NCBI RefSeq assembly: GCF_037975245.1
Contig: NC_092567.1
Span: 10,447,376-10,511,375 of the forward strand
Length of the DNA stretch: 64,000 nucleotides
Direction of reading: 5' to 3'
DNA from: Apostichopus japonicus
Taxonomy: Eukaryota; Echinodermata; Holothuroidea; Aspidochirotida; Stichopodidae
Positions 53,350 through 64,000 of the stretch are shown one piece after another. The position numbers and the translations under genes were made by a program. Numbering within the stretch: the stretch's first letter is position 1; every line of letters starts with the position of its first letter. The notes below the pieces were generated by a model that had not been told where the DNA came from, did no database searches, and worked only from the letters and a program-made list of their open reading frames with translations.

Positions 53350-54466
53350 AAAACTACTCCTTAACCAGAAATGCAAAAAATCCATTGAGGTTTAGATTAC
53401 ATGCAATAAGCTGTATATTCTAATATCTGATGGTTACATTCTTTCATAGACATCACTCTTTCAAGTCTCTACAGCTTGTGCTCTTCACTGACATGAATAT
53501 ACCATCATTGAAGTTCACCAACTAGAACGTAGCGATGTATATCAGTAATACATCCACTCATTCCTTATTGATTGACAATATTATCATTGCCTGCCTTCAC
53601 ATAAGGAGGTCTGTAAAATGATGTTACAAATTTGACCGGTTGAGAGAAATATTGTAGAAAAGTTAGTTATATAACTATATATAGTTTTCTATTGTGCCCC
53701 TTCACAAACTGAATTGTTCAGACCAAGCTTACTGACAATGTGAGCAAGCATCCAGCTAAGATGCAGATTTAACTCATTCTTCCAGTTGATTGCTAATAAC
53801 CTCATGTAACCTTTGACCTTAATTGACCCTCCTTTTGGTAAAAATTAATGAAGTCGCCCTCACAGGGCTACAACTTGGATAAGTAGCATACGAAATGGGA
53901 CCACTGTGCTAAACCAGTCAGACTGACCTACATTTTACTGAGTAATAATGATGATACTGTCCTAACATACTTAAATGAAGCATTTATTGAAGACAGGCTT
54001 AGAGTTACTATTAACTGTTATACTGGCCTGTCAGTACTTACAATGCAGTAACAAAGCATGTAATGAAAGCATGCTTAGGGTTACTATTTACTGTTGTACT
54101 GGCCTGTTAGTACTTACAATGCAGTAACAAAGCATGCAATGAAGACAGGTTTCAGTGTTATTATTCAATGTCACTGGGCCTGTACTTAGACCTGATTCCT
54201 GTTTATAATTACAGTGATATTAATGATGTTACAACAACATAAAGCAAAACATCATTAACATACACCATGTGAATGATAGTTTTACAAATAGCACTATATA
54301 TACAAGGGTTACTAATTAAATTATAGGAAGAGTTGATGCTAAGAGTTGATGCTACAAATAAGACAATGGTACAGTGACACTATTACAATGTGTCAACACC
54401 GTGATCTCATGAGTGCAGTAAACTGAACACATTAAAACCCATATAATCTGTCTGCTTGGATAACAG
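53350..54466. other. NLR intron, last part
   Basis: Non-coding, including the 76-bp tandem repeat at 53991-54200. It ends at the TAACAG acceptor at 54461-54466. Confidence 0.5.
53991..54200. repeat. 76-bp tandem repeat, about 2.7 copies
   Basis: Words such as 'ttactatt.actgtt.tactg' and 'cagtaacaaagcatg' repeat at a spacing of 76 bp. The third unit is truncated and more diverged. Confidence 0.8.
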
Positions 54467-54927
54467 GAGCCTCTTCAGCAGCGTCATCAATCAATGTGCA
54501 AGAAACCTTGAACAGCATCAACCCGCTTGCCCTCCAGTATGTCTATCGCTTTGCATGTGGACTCAACAAGTCAGCAGCAGACATCATCATCAAACACCTG
54601 CAGAAAACCAAAGAGGGACGTCGGTTTTCTATCCTTTGCATGCTTGAACAGGAAGAAAAATCAGACCAATTTCTGCAGTCAGTTAAGGGCTTGGTGTCAA
54701 GCCGAATGACCATTTCCTCATCTTATGCCATATTGTTACAGAGGTCTACCATAAAAGTCCTTGAAGTTGCTTCAGCTAATCAGGTAATTTTTAATTTGTG
54801 TATTGATACTCTAAACATCCCAGAACGAGTTCTTAAGTTGAAAAAGTTCAATCCATCTTGGTTTATGTTATTCCATAATTGTGACTCAACTTTGCTACCC
54901 ACATTGTTTAGATTTCTATTACAATAG
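54467..54927 (+). CDS. NLR gene, post-NACHT helical exon with stop
   Basis: The exon enters in phase 1 from GAAG at 50746 and continues the NLR sequence without a break. NPLALQYVYRFACGLNKSAA and the following amphipathic helices match the linker found between NACHT and the repeats in NLR proteins. RFSILCMLEQEEKSDQF and the serine-rich ISSSYAILLQRSTIKVLE segment follow. A CAG/GTAATT at 54783-54784 could be a donor, phase 0, leading to leucine-rich-repeat exons. However, the frame stays open and protein-like (DTLNIPERVLKLKKFNPSWF, then CDSTLLPTLFRFLLQ) to TAG at 54925-54927, which gives a 664-residue product. No repeat exon was found after it. The terminus is therefore either a genuine short NLR or one isoform. 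Confidence 0.8.
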
Positions 54928-57167
54928 TTTATTGCATTTGCCAACTCTGTTAGTCTTTATTCATTTGGGTTTTGATTTTCCTCTCATTGTGGAAAGATAC
55001 ATACCAAACAAACTCACAACATTTCCTTTCTGAATGCCAGTGAAATTCTGAATAGTTTTCTCGCATCTCATGTCACTCCCTTAGTCGGAAATATAAGATA
55101 TACAGCACCACATAGATCAACTAAATCCCAACATCATGCATGCGCATAACACCTGTTATTTAGTGTGGGCCTCATTGTCTTAATGTAGCAGCAATGATTT
55201 GATAACAAAAGTTATATTAATCATCATAAAAAAACAAACAGATTCTTTAAATTATCCTTTGTAATATATAATGTTGTGCTGGTTATTGTATGCTGTTGTG
55301 GGTTGACTCCTCAGCCCTAATTGAAAAGGAATTAGAAAAATAAGTACACATGTGTAGCACATTTGTTGCATTGGGGTGGTAAAGAATATGTGAGTGCTCA
55401 GGCCTCATCCATCTAACAAAATTGTGGAAAAGCAAGATAATTTACCAATGAATTAAATATCTTGACACAATGTTGGGGTCAATATTTGGGAAGTTGACAC
55501 CATGTAGTTTATAACTGTATTATTTTCCTTTCAAATAGGAACATACATGAATATGCATATCACTTTCTGATCAGGGTAGTAACTATGCATTCCATTGTAT
55601 TCTTGTTTGGGTCTGTTGGTCTAATATGCATGAATGGGTGCAACATAAATACATTAAAATATAATTACTTAATACAGCTCTATTGCCTTGATCAAAGGTA
55701 TGCAGCACAACCCATTACCATTTCAATAACTGAATGTCGAGAATTTAGTTTGTAGAGACACTCACCCTCTCATCCACAAAGGAAGTTATGTCATCAGTGA
55801 TGTTGGCCCGTTTGCTTCTTTTTTTTCAATTCCTTGAAGGACATGAACAGAAAAACCGTTGCAATGCAATGTTGAAAACTGTACCAGCTGGAGGTCTAAG
55901 AGAGACTACAAAATAATTCAACCTTACCTATCACTAGATTATCAAGGTGAACATTCAAGAGGTCTGTGATAACTTTTGTACCACAGTAAAGAAGAGTGCT
56001 TTACTCAAAGTATCTATCGCGGAATGTACTTGATGCTATAGTGTTCAGTTAGGACCATTAAAATAGTTGATGACATCATGCTATCAAAGTCTTTCCGTAT
56101 GTCTTAAATAATGAGGATCTATGAATATTTATACAGTTATATTCTCAGGGCAACACATGTTTTGTTTACTATTGCTGTTTTCATCTTTGGGTTTGTTGGA
56201 CTGACATAGCTCACAGCACAGGACTATCACATTGTTCAAAGCAACTTTGCTTTTATCATGGAGCCACTTAGGGTATGTTTTGATTCTGAGGTATTCAACA
56301 CAATTAGTTACTACGACTCTATTAGTACTAACTTACATATGAACTTCATGTTGACTTCAAAGAGGTCCTGAGAAAAACATCAGTTTCTTTTACTTATGAT
56401 TCCTGTGTACATAGATCAAATGACATAAAATATAATAAATAAAATAAAAACATATTAATCTTCACATTAAAATTTGACATCAATTTTGGAATGCAATGAA
56501 ATGGGGAGGGCAGGGAAGGTTATGACGGAAATGGAGAAATGGTTCTTGCTAGTTATTTTGCCTTTTATCAATCAAAACACTTAGTTGTGACATATGAAAC
56601 ATATAGCGAGTGAAAGCACACAGGCTCCAGACAGTGATCATAGTAAACAAACATTGATTCACTTGCTGAGGCAGTTGTGCAGGGTGTTATACACATCATA
56701 TATATTATCAATCTCACTTAATACATGTCTCCATTAAAACAGAATGATGGAGAAGTATGTCACATATTAAATTATTTATATATTTCTAAGCCTCAGGAAG
56801 TCTTGTGTTTATATCAATAGGATATAACCTCAAGTAAGTACATTACCATATTTTTTGTGGAAGTGAGGCTAGCAATACTGAGGAGTGTGGCCACACTTTA
56901 AAGACTGAGTATTACCCTTACCTGCCACCCAACCATTTTGACACACTGAAAAATTGTTAATTAAACATATACACATCTTTGTGATTATTTACACATTGGT
57001 AAGCAATACAATGTTTGGCATGCAGTGCCTAATATATGGTTTATGTTTGTTAGATTGGGGCATTTATCTTCCCTTAGGCCCTATGGAGTTTGTTGATCAA
57101 GCAAGTTTCAAAACAATATACTGTTCCACCAGGATTAAACGGTAAACCAGAATGCAAGAGTGCATTG
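54928..57167. other. NLR 3' flank or further intron
   Basis: Non-coding. No leucine-rich-repeat exon and no AATAAA close to the stop were seen; an AATAAA-rich stretch lies at about 56432-56450. Confidence 0.4.
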
Positions 57168-58307
57168 TGGTTTCAATGATGTAACACGAGCAGTTTCATG
57201 AATCTGACGTAATGTATAGTGAGGGTCTACATGTTTACCAGGGTTTCACGATTTGACCTCTGATGACCCCAAATGACCTTTCATCTCCACAAAAAACAAT
57301 AGGCTTCTTAAGCTCAATGTGGTATGTTTACACACTAAATAAGAGGTTGGCCCAAGAATCCATTATTGAGATATGAAATTGGTCTGACTTTCCCTTCTTA
57401 AGATATCATGTTTACAAGGTTTTCACAATTTGACCCCTGGTGACCTCAAATGACCTTTGACCCAAACATAAACAATAGGCATCTTATAATTATTGTGGTA
57501 CTTCTACACATCAAATATGGAATTGGTCTGACCCTCCCTTCTTGAGATATTGTGTTTACAAGGTTTAAAAATTTGACCCCTTGTGACCCCAAATGACCTT
57601 TGACCTCCACCAAAAACAATAGGCTTATTGTTCTCAATTTAGTACTTCTACACATTAAGTATCAACTTGATCTGACCTTCCCCCCTTGAGATATCGTGTT
57701 TCCAAGTTGTTCACAGTTTGACCCCTTTTGACCCCAAATGACCTTTGACCTCCACCAAAACAATAGGCTTCTTATACTTATTGTGGTACTTCTACACATC
57801 AAATATGGAATCGATCTGACTCTCCCTTCTTGAGATATCATGTTTACAAGGTTTCCACAGTTTGACCCCTGGTGACCCCAAATGAACTTTGACCTCCACA
57901 AAAACAATAGGCTTCTTCTTCTTAATTTTGTACTTCTACACATATAGTATCAAGTTGATTTGACTTTCCCTCCTTCATATATCATGTTTACAAAGTTTTT
58001 ACAACTTCACTCCTGGTGACCCCAAGTGACCTTTGACCTCCACCAAAAACAATAGGCTTCTTGTACTCATTCTGATACTTCTACATATGAACATTGAAGT
58101 CAGTCTGACCTGCCCTTCTTGGGATATCGTGTTAAAATTGATTTCACAGTTTGACCCCAGGTGATCCCAAATATTAAATTGGTCTGACCTTCCCTTCCTG
58201 AGATATCGTCTTCACAAGATGGACATCACAGACGCACTCACACACACCCACCCAAACACACATATACGCCATCAAGAATGCAAAGGTTACGATTATCATC
58301 GAAACCA
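57168..58307. mobile_element. DR1-bearing repeat element, copy 2 (expanded)
   Basis: The left end TGGTTTCAATGA (57168-57179) differs by one base from copy 1; the right end TCATCGAAACCA (58296-58307) is identical. About seven units of 140-150 bp lie between. TGACCTTTGACC is intact in the units near 57456, 57595, 57740 and 58028 and altered by one or two bases near 57275 and 57882. The CA-rich tract and 'ggttacgattatcatcgaaa' at the right end match copy 1. Minus-strand open frames here read repeat-derived sequence only. Confidence 0.7.
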
Positions 58308-59301
58308 AAAAGTCACTTTCTCCCCAAACTCAAATCTAATTAATTTTACAACCCAGCTTACCAGTCCTGCTATACACAAATTATACACTTACCATTACCA
58401 TCAGCATATTGTAAACCATTCTGTGCAAGATTCGCATCAGGTGACCCCCAAAGATCATCTCAAGACTGATTAATCCACATTTACCTAATGATGAGATAAT
58501 GACAAATAAAATAAGAATCAGTTGTCACTTATTGTTTATTGAGCATATCTGAACTAGATGTATTAATGCAAACAATGAAAACATTTGTTATTGAGTTTGC
58601 CTTTTTAATATTTAATCAACAGTTATTCCATTGCTCACAGATATACAAGCTAATGCTAAAATGACTCTGTGTTCCTGAAACAACTTAATAATTGCAAGTT
58701 CATTCATTTTATGGAAAGGCGCTTTATTTTAAAGTTGAATAATTTTTGAAAATGTATCCATAAACAAAACAAGAGGCTATAATTGGTAACATGCTTGCAA
58801 TCTTTTGGATTAGACTGAATTGATCAGCACACTTTCTAATTTGGTACTTTTAACGTTAAGTGGTGCAGCAAGCCAATGAAGTTGTTCATCTTTGTTACTT
58901 TGAAGTCAAGCAAAGTTAGGTCTAAATACTGATCTAGATTGCCTTTGTCAAACAATCGGTATACCAGTGTGAAGCAGAGGCTGCTCTATTACATAAATGT
59001 TGTTGTTTTTGCTTTTGCAACTTTCCCAGTAACTTCATTTCCAACTTTGCCAACAGACAGCAACCTGATGCACCCCCCCCCACCCATCCCAAACACACTC
59101 TTAAAACATAAATACTGAATTACACACTAACTTTGAGAACATAAAAATAATACAAATGCATTAAGGATTTCAGATGACATAACATGCTGACTCCTACAAG
59201 AATTTATCATATTGTGTTGTACGATCTTCTGTGATAGAATGATAAACTGTTGCTTGTCATAGTGCAATACTCAGTAACTATCATTATCCATGACGGGAGG
59301 A
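58308..59301. other. non-coding sequence
   Basis: Nothing recognised apart from a C-rich run at about 59072-59085. Confidence 0.4.
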
Positions 59302-59943
59302 AGTCACTTCGCCCAACAACCATTTCGCCCAACTGCCATTTCGCCCAACCTTACCATTTCGCCCAACCAGCCTGGTCATTTCGCCCAACCAGCCTGGTCA
59401 TTTCGCCCAACCAGCCTGGTCATTTCACCCAACCTTGATTAAATATGATACTTTAGTAAGGAAACGTTCGGGAATTGTTAACGTTACGGGATACGAACCG
59501 AATATTAAGGAAACTTGAGGATGGACCAGTGTTTTAGGGGTTAGGTTTGATAGGTTTGATAGTAAACGTTCGGGAATTGTTAGTCGGTAGGATTGATCAG
59601 TGTTTTAGGGGTTAGGTTTGATAGGTTTCTATGGAGACCGATTCCCCTTTGTTTGTATAACATTAAATTAACACTATGTAGAACTAGATAAACACCTAAC
59701 TGCTGTGAACAATACCCTTGATTAATGCCTGGCGGACTTGACCTCACTTTTTATTCCTACCACGAAGTAACATAACCCAAAATAAATCAAATTGAGCTAG
59801 TGAAATAGAAAAAAAGTAATATTATTCTGACTGAATATTAGTAAATAAAAGGTTGGGCGAAATGACCAGGCTGGTTGGGTGAAATGACCAGGCTGGTTGG
59901 GCGAAATGGCAGTTGGGCGAAATGGTTGTTGGGCGAAGTGACT
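59302..59943. mobile_element. 642-bp foldback element with CATTTCGCCCAAC arms
   Basis: The first 49 bp (59302-59350) are the exact reverse complement of the last 49 bp (59895-59943), starting AGTCACTTCGCCCAACAACC. Both arms are built of short units of the type 'catttcgcccaac' with 'cagcctggt' spacers; the left arm has one extra unit. The loop of about 420 bp contains a short internal duplication ('gttttaggggttaggtttga' twice). There is no coding capacity and no clear target duplication. Confidence 0.85.
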
Positions 59944-61378
59944 AGAAAGCTCCATGACAACTATTTAGTATGATGGGATAGGTGGACATTGTCTTAAATT
60001 ACATAACATCCATTCAACCTGGAGATGGTGACAATAGAAAGCCTTCATTAGCATTATATGCTCAAACAGGAATGAAACTGTTACATTATGAAACAATGTG
60101 TGTCTAATGACCATTAAATTGGTCAGATTTGAAAGATTAGAGATGTACTTGGCATCAGAATTTTATCCTCTTGAAACCTACAATTATGGTACAATTTGTA
60201 GAGATGATGCTACAGTTAGAGAAACACTGAACAAAAGAGGTCTCACAGAATCCCTAAGACTCAACCTTTAGCAGTATTCTAACTAGATTTTTCATATGTT
60301 ATGGGAATTGATGGGGGTTGGGGGGGGGGAGATGCTGGATGATAGACTTTCCGGTGGGGAAATTTCCCTTGAGGGATCATCTGATATGTCATGGAGTAAA
60401 AAATATCCAATTAAAAACTTGCATTCTCATGGAGGCGGGGGATGGGTGGTGTAAAAATCAGGTGGTGCACCGTGTAATTATTACCCTGCTCATGTAAACT
60501 GTACGCATTTCTTCCAGAGCTGTAATCCGGATATGAAACTGGTAAATCCTTAAACAGGCTGATCTCAGTACTGAATAATTGTAGTTTACCTGATGATGAG
60601 AAAAAACAAAATACATTTGGTCATCAGCTATCATGTTATTATTCATGTAAATTGTCATCACCCGGTCTGCAAGTAGCTGCATTCTACCATGTAACATTGT
60701 CAAACACAGAACACAGCTACAGTACTATAAACACTACTGTAGTTTCAAAATAAATCACTCAGTTATCATTGTAATAACAATGTAAAGAAACTAATGCAAC
60801 TAGAATACAAATCTATTGACTGTACATGATGAGTTCTAGATCTCATAATGCACTCCCACAGTGTATATACAGCTCACCTAATACCAAACTAATTGAAATA
60901 TAAAGAAACAGTTTGAAATTGAGACAAGCATTGAATCCTCAATACAAACTTTAGGCAATACCACTAGCAATCCAGTCTGGTTAATATTCATTTGAGAAAC
61001 AACAGTTATAACAATGCAACCATGAAATAGAATGGAACCTGAAGAAAACATGATGAAGGATTCTGGTCACATAATTTAGGAACCAGTGGTTCACTGTACT
61101 GTCTATAGGTTGATGAATTTGTAGGATTTCTGAAATGCTGACATTGTACTATAATTGATTGAGTTAAAGTACATACTTTTCTATCTGCAGACTTTGACAT
61201 ATACTGTTATTTCATAACTTGTTGTTCGGTGCAGTCCTGTTGTGAGAGGGTGAGGGTTGGGTGGAGGCTACAGTTGTACGTCAGCTAAGTGCCCAGTGAA
61301 ATATGTGATAAAGAATGATATACTTTTAACTTTGGATAAACAAATACTTAAAAAAAGTGGATCTGGTGACACAACTGT
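59944..61378. other. non-coding sequence
   Basis: No exon recognised. A G run lies at about 60318-60329. Confidence 0.4.
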
Positions 61379-61662
61379 GCATGGAACTGTGCCTGGCTCT
61401 CAATGTTACTGGTTTTGTGTACACCTTACTTGAATAATGCTTCTTTAGACTCACAAGATGTGATTGTGAATCTTAGAACTGGTGTGCGACAGTTTTTCAG
61501 TAGCTTGGAGAAAAATATGCGCATGGAACTGTGCCTGGCTCTCAATGTTACTGGTTTTGTGTACACCTTACTTGAATAATGCTTCTTTAGCCTCGCAGGA
61601 TGTGATTGTGAATCTTAGAACTGGTGTGCGACAGTTTTTCAGGAGTTTGGAGAAAAATATCA
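61379..61662. repeat. 142-bp tandem duplication
   Basis: The segment starting 'gcatggaactgtgcctggct' occurs at 61379 and again at 61521 with only a few differences. A frame reads across the second copy boundary (SQDVIVNLRTGVRQFF twice), but it opens and closes without splice support, so coding status is doubtful. Confidence 0.85.
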
Positions 61663-64000
61663 AAGAAGTAAAGGAGATACAAACCCAACCATAATCTTCA
61701 GCTGATATGATAGACACCTTTGAGATGAATACCAAAGGTGGAGTTGATTTGCATTTTACTGTCCAATTACAATCATATTTCCAATATGTAAACAAATGCT
61801 TAAAACAGTCATCTCTACTGTACTACAGTAAATAAACATCATAACAAACAAAGTACATTAAAGTTCAAGATTATATCCATAGTTGTGTGACCTATGTGTG
61901 ACCTACCTAAATTAATCAAGTTTTTGTTTGCTTGTTTGATGGAGTGTTCATTACAAATACCTCTAACACATAGCTCAGCAATACATACTGAGTTGACTTC
62001 TTTTATGTTTCTACATCATTATAGAAATATTTAAAATGTTATTTCGAAAATTTTGTTTAACCTGAAGAAAATAAATCCCTAAACAGAAGACACATTTGTA
62101 GGTAACCCAAACTATTTTCATACAAACCAATAAGTTATCTTCTAGTCTTACCATTCTGGGAGTGTCAGGAGTTCTAGAAGACTTTATTCATATGAGTCTC
62201 GGAGGCAATTTTTATTTCAGTTTATCAAATGGTAAAATGTTCCAGTGGGTGTTTAGGCAGCTATTGTGTCATGGCAAGCTCATTACAAACATACCAAGTA
62301 CTGGATTAATCCAGCAAGAATCCGATCATGTTAATGTCTTTACTTGGGGTTAATCCTGTTAGTTGTATTTTGAGTGGATGAGTTAAAACTTTATATACAA
62401 TTCTTCTTGAGAGTGAATGGAGATAAAAGAGTAATGCTTGATCTGCGATGCTATCCAAAAAAATCTACCAGAGGTTGTTGAAAAATTACTATCACTGTTC
62501 TACACTAACCATTAATGTGATTACCATCACATGGAGAAAATATCAGATGATGAACCATTCATTGTCCTTGTCAGCACAGTATGAAAACTTCCATCAAAAA
62601 TTGGTGACTACAGGTGGAATAGGTGATCCCCTAATAGCTCGCTTCAGGATAATTCAAGTAAACCTAATGAAGAGAAAAGCAAGTGATGTGAATGAGAATT
62701 AAGTCCTAATGATAGGATATATTGAGAATGTCAGTCAGAAATAGATATGTGTATGTCTCTGGTTAACTACCCTGTATACATGGACATTCATAGAAAAAAA
62801 AATCCAGGGGAAGGAAAGTACACTTCAGTTTCCAATAACCAGGTAAGTGTAAAAGCAATTAACCAGTAAACCATCAAACTTGAACCGGATTGTCCATTGT
62901 TTAGTGGATGTGGCATATAAAGGTTTGGTGCAGTGATATAAATGAGCTCCCAAAGGAGAGTCCAACCGCACACAAACCCAACCATGCATGGTTTGGGCTT
63001 GACTGAGAAATTTGTGAGATTTCGCACCTCTCTTTCCTATTAAAGACAGAATGTCTTTGAATTTCCACTTATCAGGAGATAATTGTATCTAATTTAGTGT
63101 ATCAGCTTGTGAATGGGTGTTTTATATTATTTTTCTTCATTTAATGGCACCAGGCCCCTGGAGACTTTATTGCCTACATTGACCTAGTTACACCACTCTC
63201 TGGGGGTCTCTTTCCAGATTTTAGATCACCAAAGGTTTATAAAGTACCCTGTTCAGCTGGTTAATAGCTATCCAATATGGTCAGTTCTTTCCATAAATTT
63301 GGCAGATGAAAACACCTGTAACCTCAAAATTTTGAGTTAACAAATAGTATTAAAATGAAAAAGTAAAAATGTTGACTTATGAGGTCAAAAAAAGGCATCA
63401 TTTTTGACTTTTTAAGTCAAAATCTTGAGATAAAAAGTCTAAATATTGAGATGAAAAAGTCAAAAGATTGAAATTATGGGACACTTATTTTTTTCCTATG
63501 TCCTTGTTAAGTCACCATACTCAAGTTGATGAAGTTAGATCAATTTTGAGACCAATTATACTTTTTAAAACCAACTGCAGTGACTAGCTGAGCAATGTTT
63601 AAAAATTAAACAAGCACAAGTGACAATTCTGTATTCACAGCTTTATATATACAGTACTCAGATGACTAGGAAGTATTTCCAATTGCGTTTTCTGTTTATA
63701 GTGGCAGGACTTACAAGGGTACTGCAAAGCTCTCCAAATATTCAGTATTTTTACATAGTTTCTGGAATCTGCTAGCAGTTTTGAGCACATGAGGACTTGT
63801 CAATAATAGAAATACTTAATCTGATTTTACTCTGTGGAATATATATATCAGCCCTAGCCGGGTGCAGGGGGCTTCAGAAGAGCTCTGTAACATCTATGAG
63901 ACTTCTTGACCTCTACTAAGTTTAAAGCATGTAAATACATGTTAGAGAGAAAAATGTAATTTCTATGCTATGAAGAATAAATCCCTGGGGACTTTAGCTG
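61663..64000. other. non-coding sequence to the end of the window
   Basis: Short open frames near 62162, 62448 and 62788 (minus) have no recognised domain. A degenerate 'aaaagtcaaaa/ttgagat' repeat lies at about 63380-63480. Confidence 0.4.

Noticed and set aside
57446-57943. Minus-strand open frames starting MCRSTKLR in two places
   Set aside because: Both are readings of the repeated unit inside the DR1-bearing element, not separate genes.
62162-62353. 63-codon frame considered as a leucine-rich-repeat exon of the NLR gene
   Set aside because: No leucine-rich-repeat spacing and no matching phase-0 acceptor was seen.

Overview
This window is eukaryotic, AT-rich and intron-rich, and mostly non-coding. 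The best supported locus is a split gene of the NACHT/NLR family with a death-fold-like N-terminus. Together with tRNA-derived SINE, LINE and hAT-type debris, this suggests a marine invertebrate, most plausibly a deuterostome such as an echinoderm. The organism is inferred; nothing here names the species. No rRNA, CRISPR, operon or other prokaryotic feature is present. Exons were called by eye from splice signals, reading frame and phase, because most are too short to stand out as long open frames.

Region 1 to about 22.4 kb. Three small plus-strand exons (2046-2107, 7871-7906, 14209-14271) have matching phases and read into one stop codon, so they look like the 3' end of a gene that begins upstream of the window; the protein was not recognised. 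Their introns hold a hAT-type non-autonomous element with an exact 8-bp target duplication (3082-4266), a local tandem duplication, a 20-bp satellite built on the CRE palindrome TGACGTCA (7491-7619), a possible two-exon minus-strand gene (10198-11333) and a tRNA-derived SINE. Downstream lie a 5'-truncated, frameshifted LINE with a near-perfect 17-bp target duplication (14868-16144), rearranged local duplications and a broken THAP-domain exon (22524-22594). TGACGTCA occurs 16 times in this part and was not noticed further on.

Region 23.7 to 35.5 kb. A tandem repeat of about 220-245 bp has its third copy split by a 2.0-kb inverted-repeat element, which itself contains a tandem pair of small palindromic units and a nested foldback element. 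After it come a probable 0.55-kb MITE, TA microsatellites, a 60-bp minisatellite and a pyrimidine heptamer repeat, but no convincing gene.

Region 35.5 to 55 kb. A probable 5' exon (35549-35627) is separated from the NLR start codon (47453) by an intron almost filled by an 11.4-kb degenerate GGAT array. The array contains a 4151-bp tandem duplication whose two copies differ at only two positions that I found. The NLR coding exons are 47453-47510, 47877-48182, 49577-50746 and 54467-54927. They join in phase to a 664-residue product: short leader, DED-like segment, NACHT ATPase, helical region, then a stop with no leucine-rich-repeat array in the window.

Region 55 to 64 kb. This holds a second, larger copy of a repeat whose units of about 145 bp carry nuclear-receptor DR1-like motifs (first copy in the last NLR intron), a 642-bp foldback element and a 142-bp tandem duplication. 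No further exon was identified.
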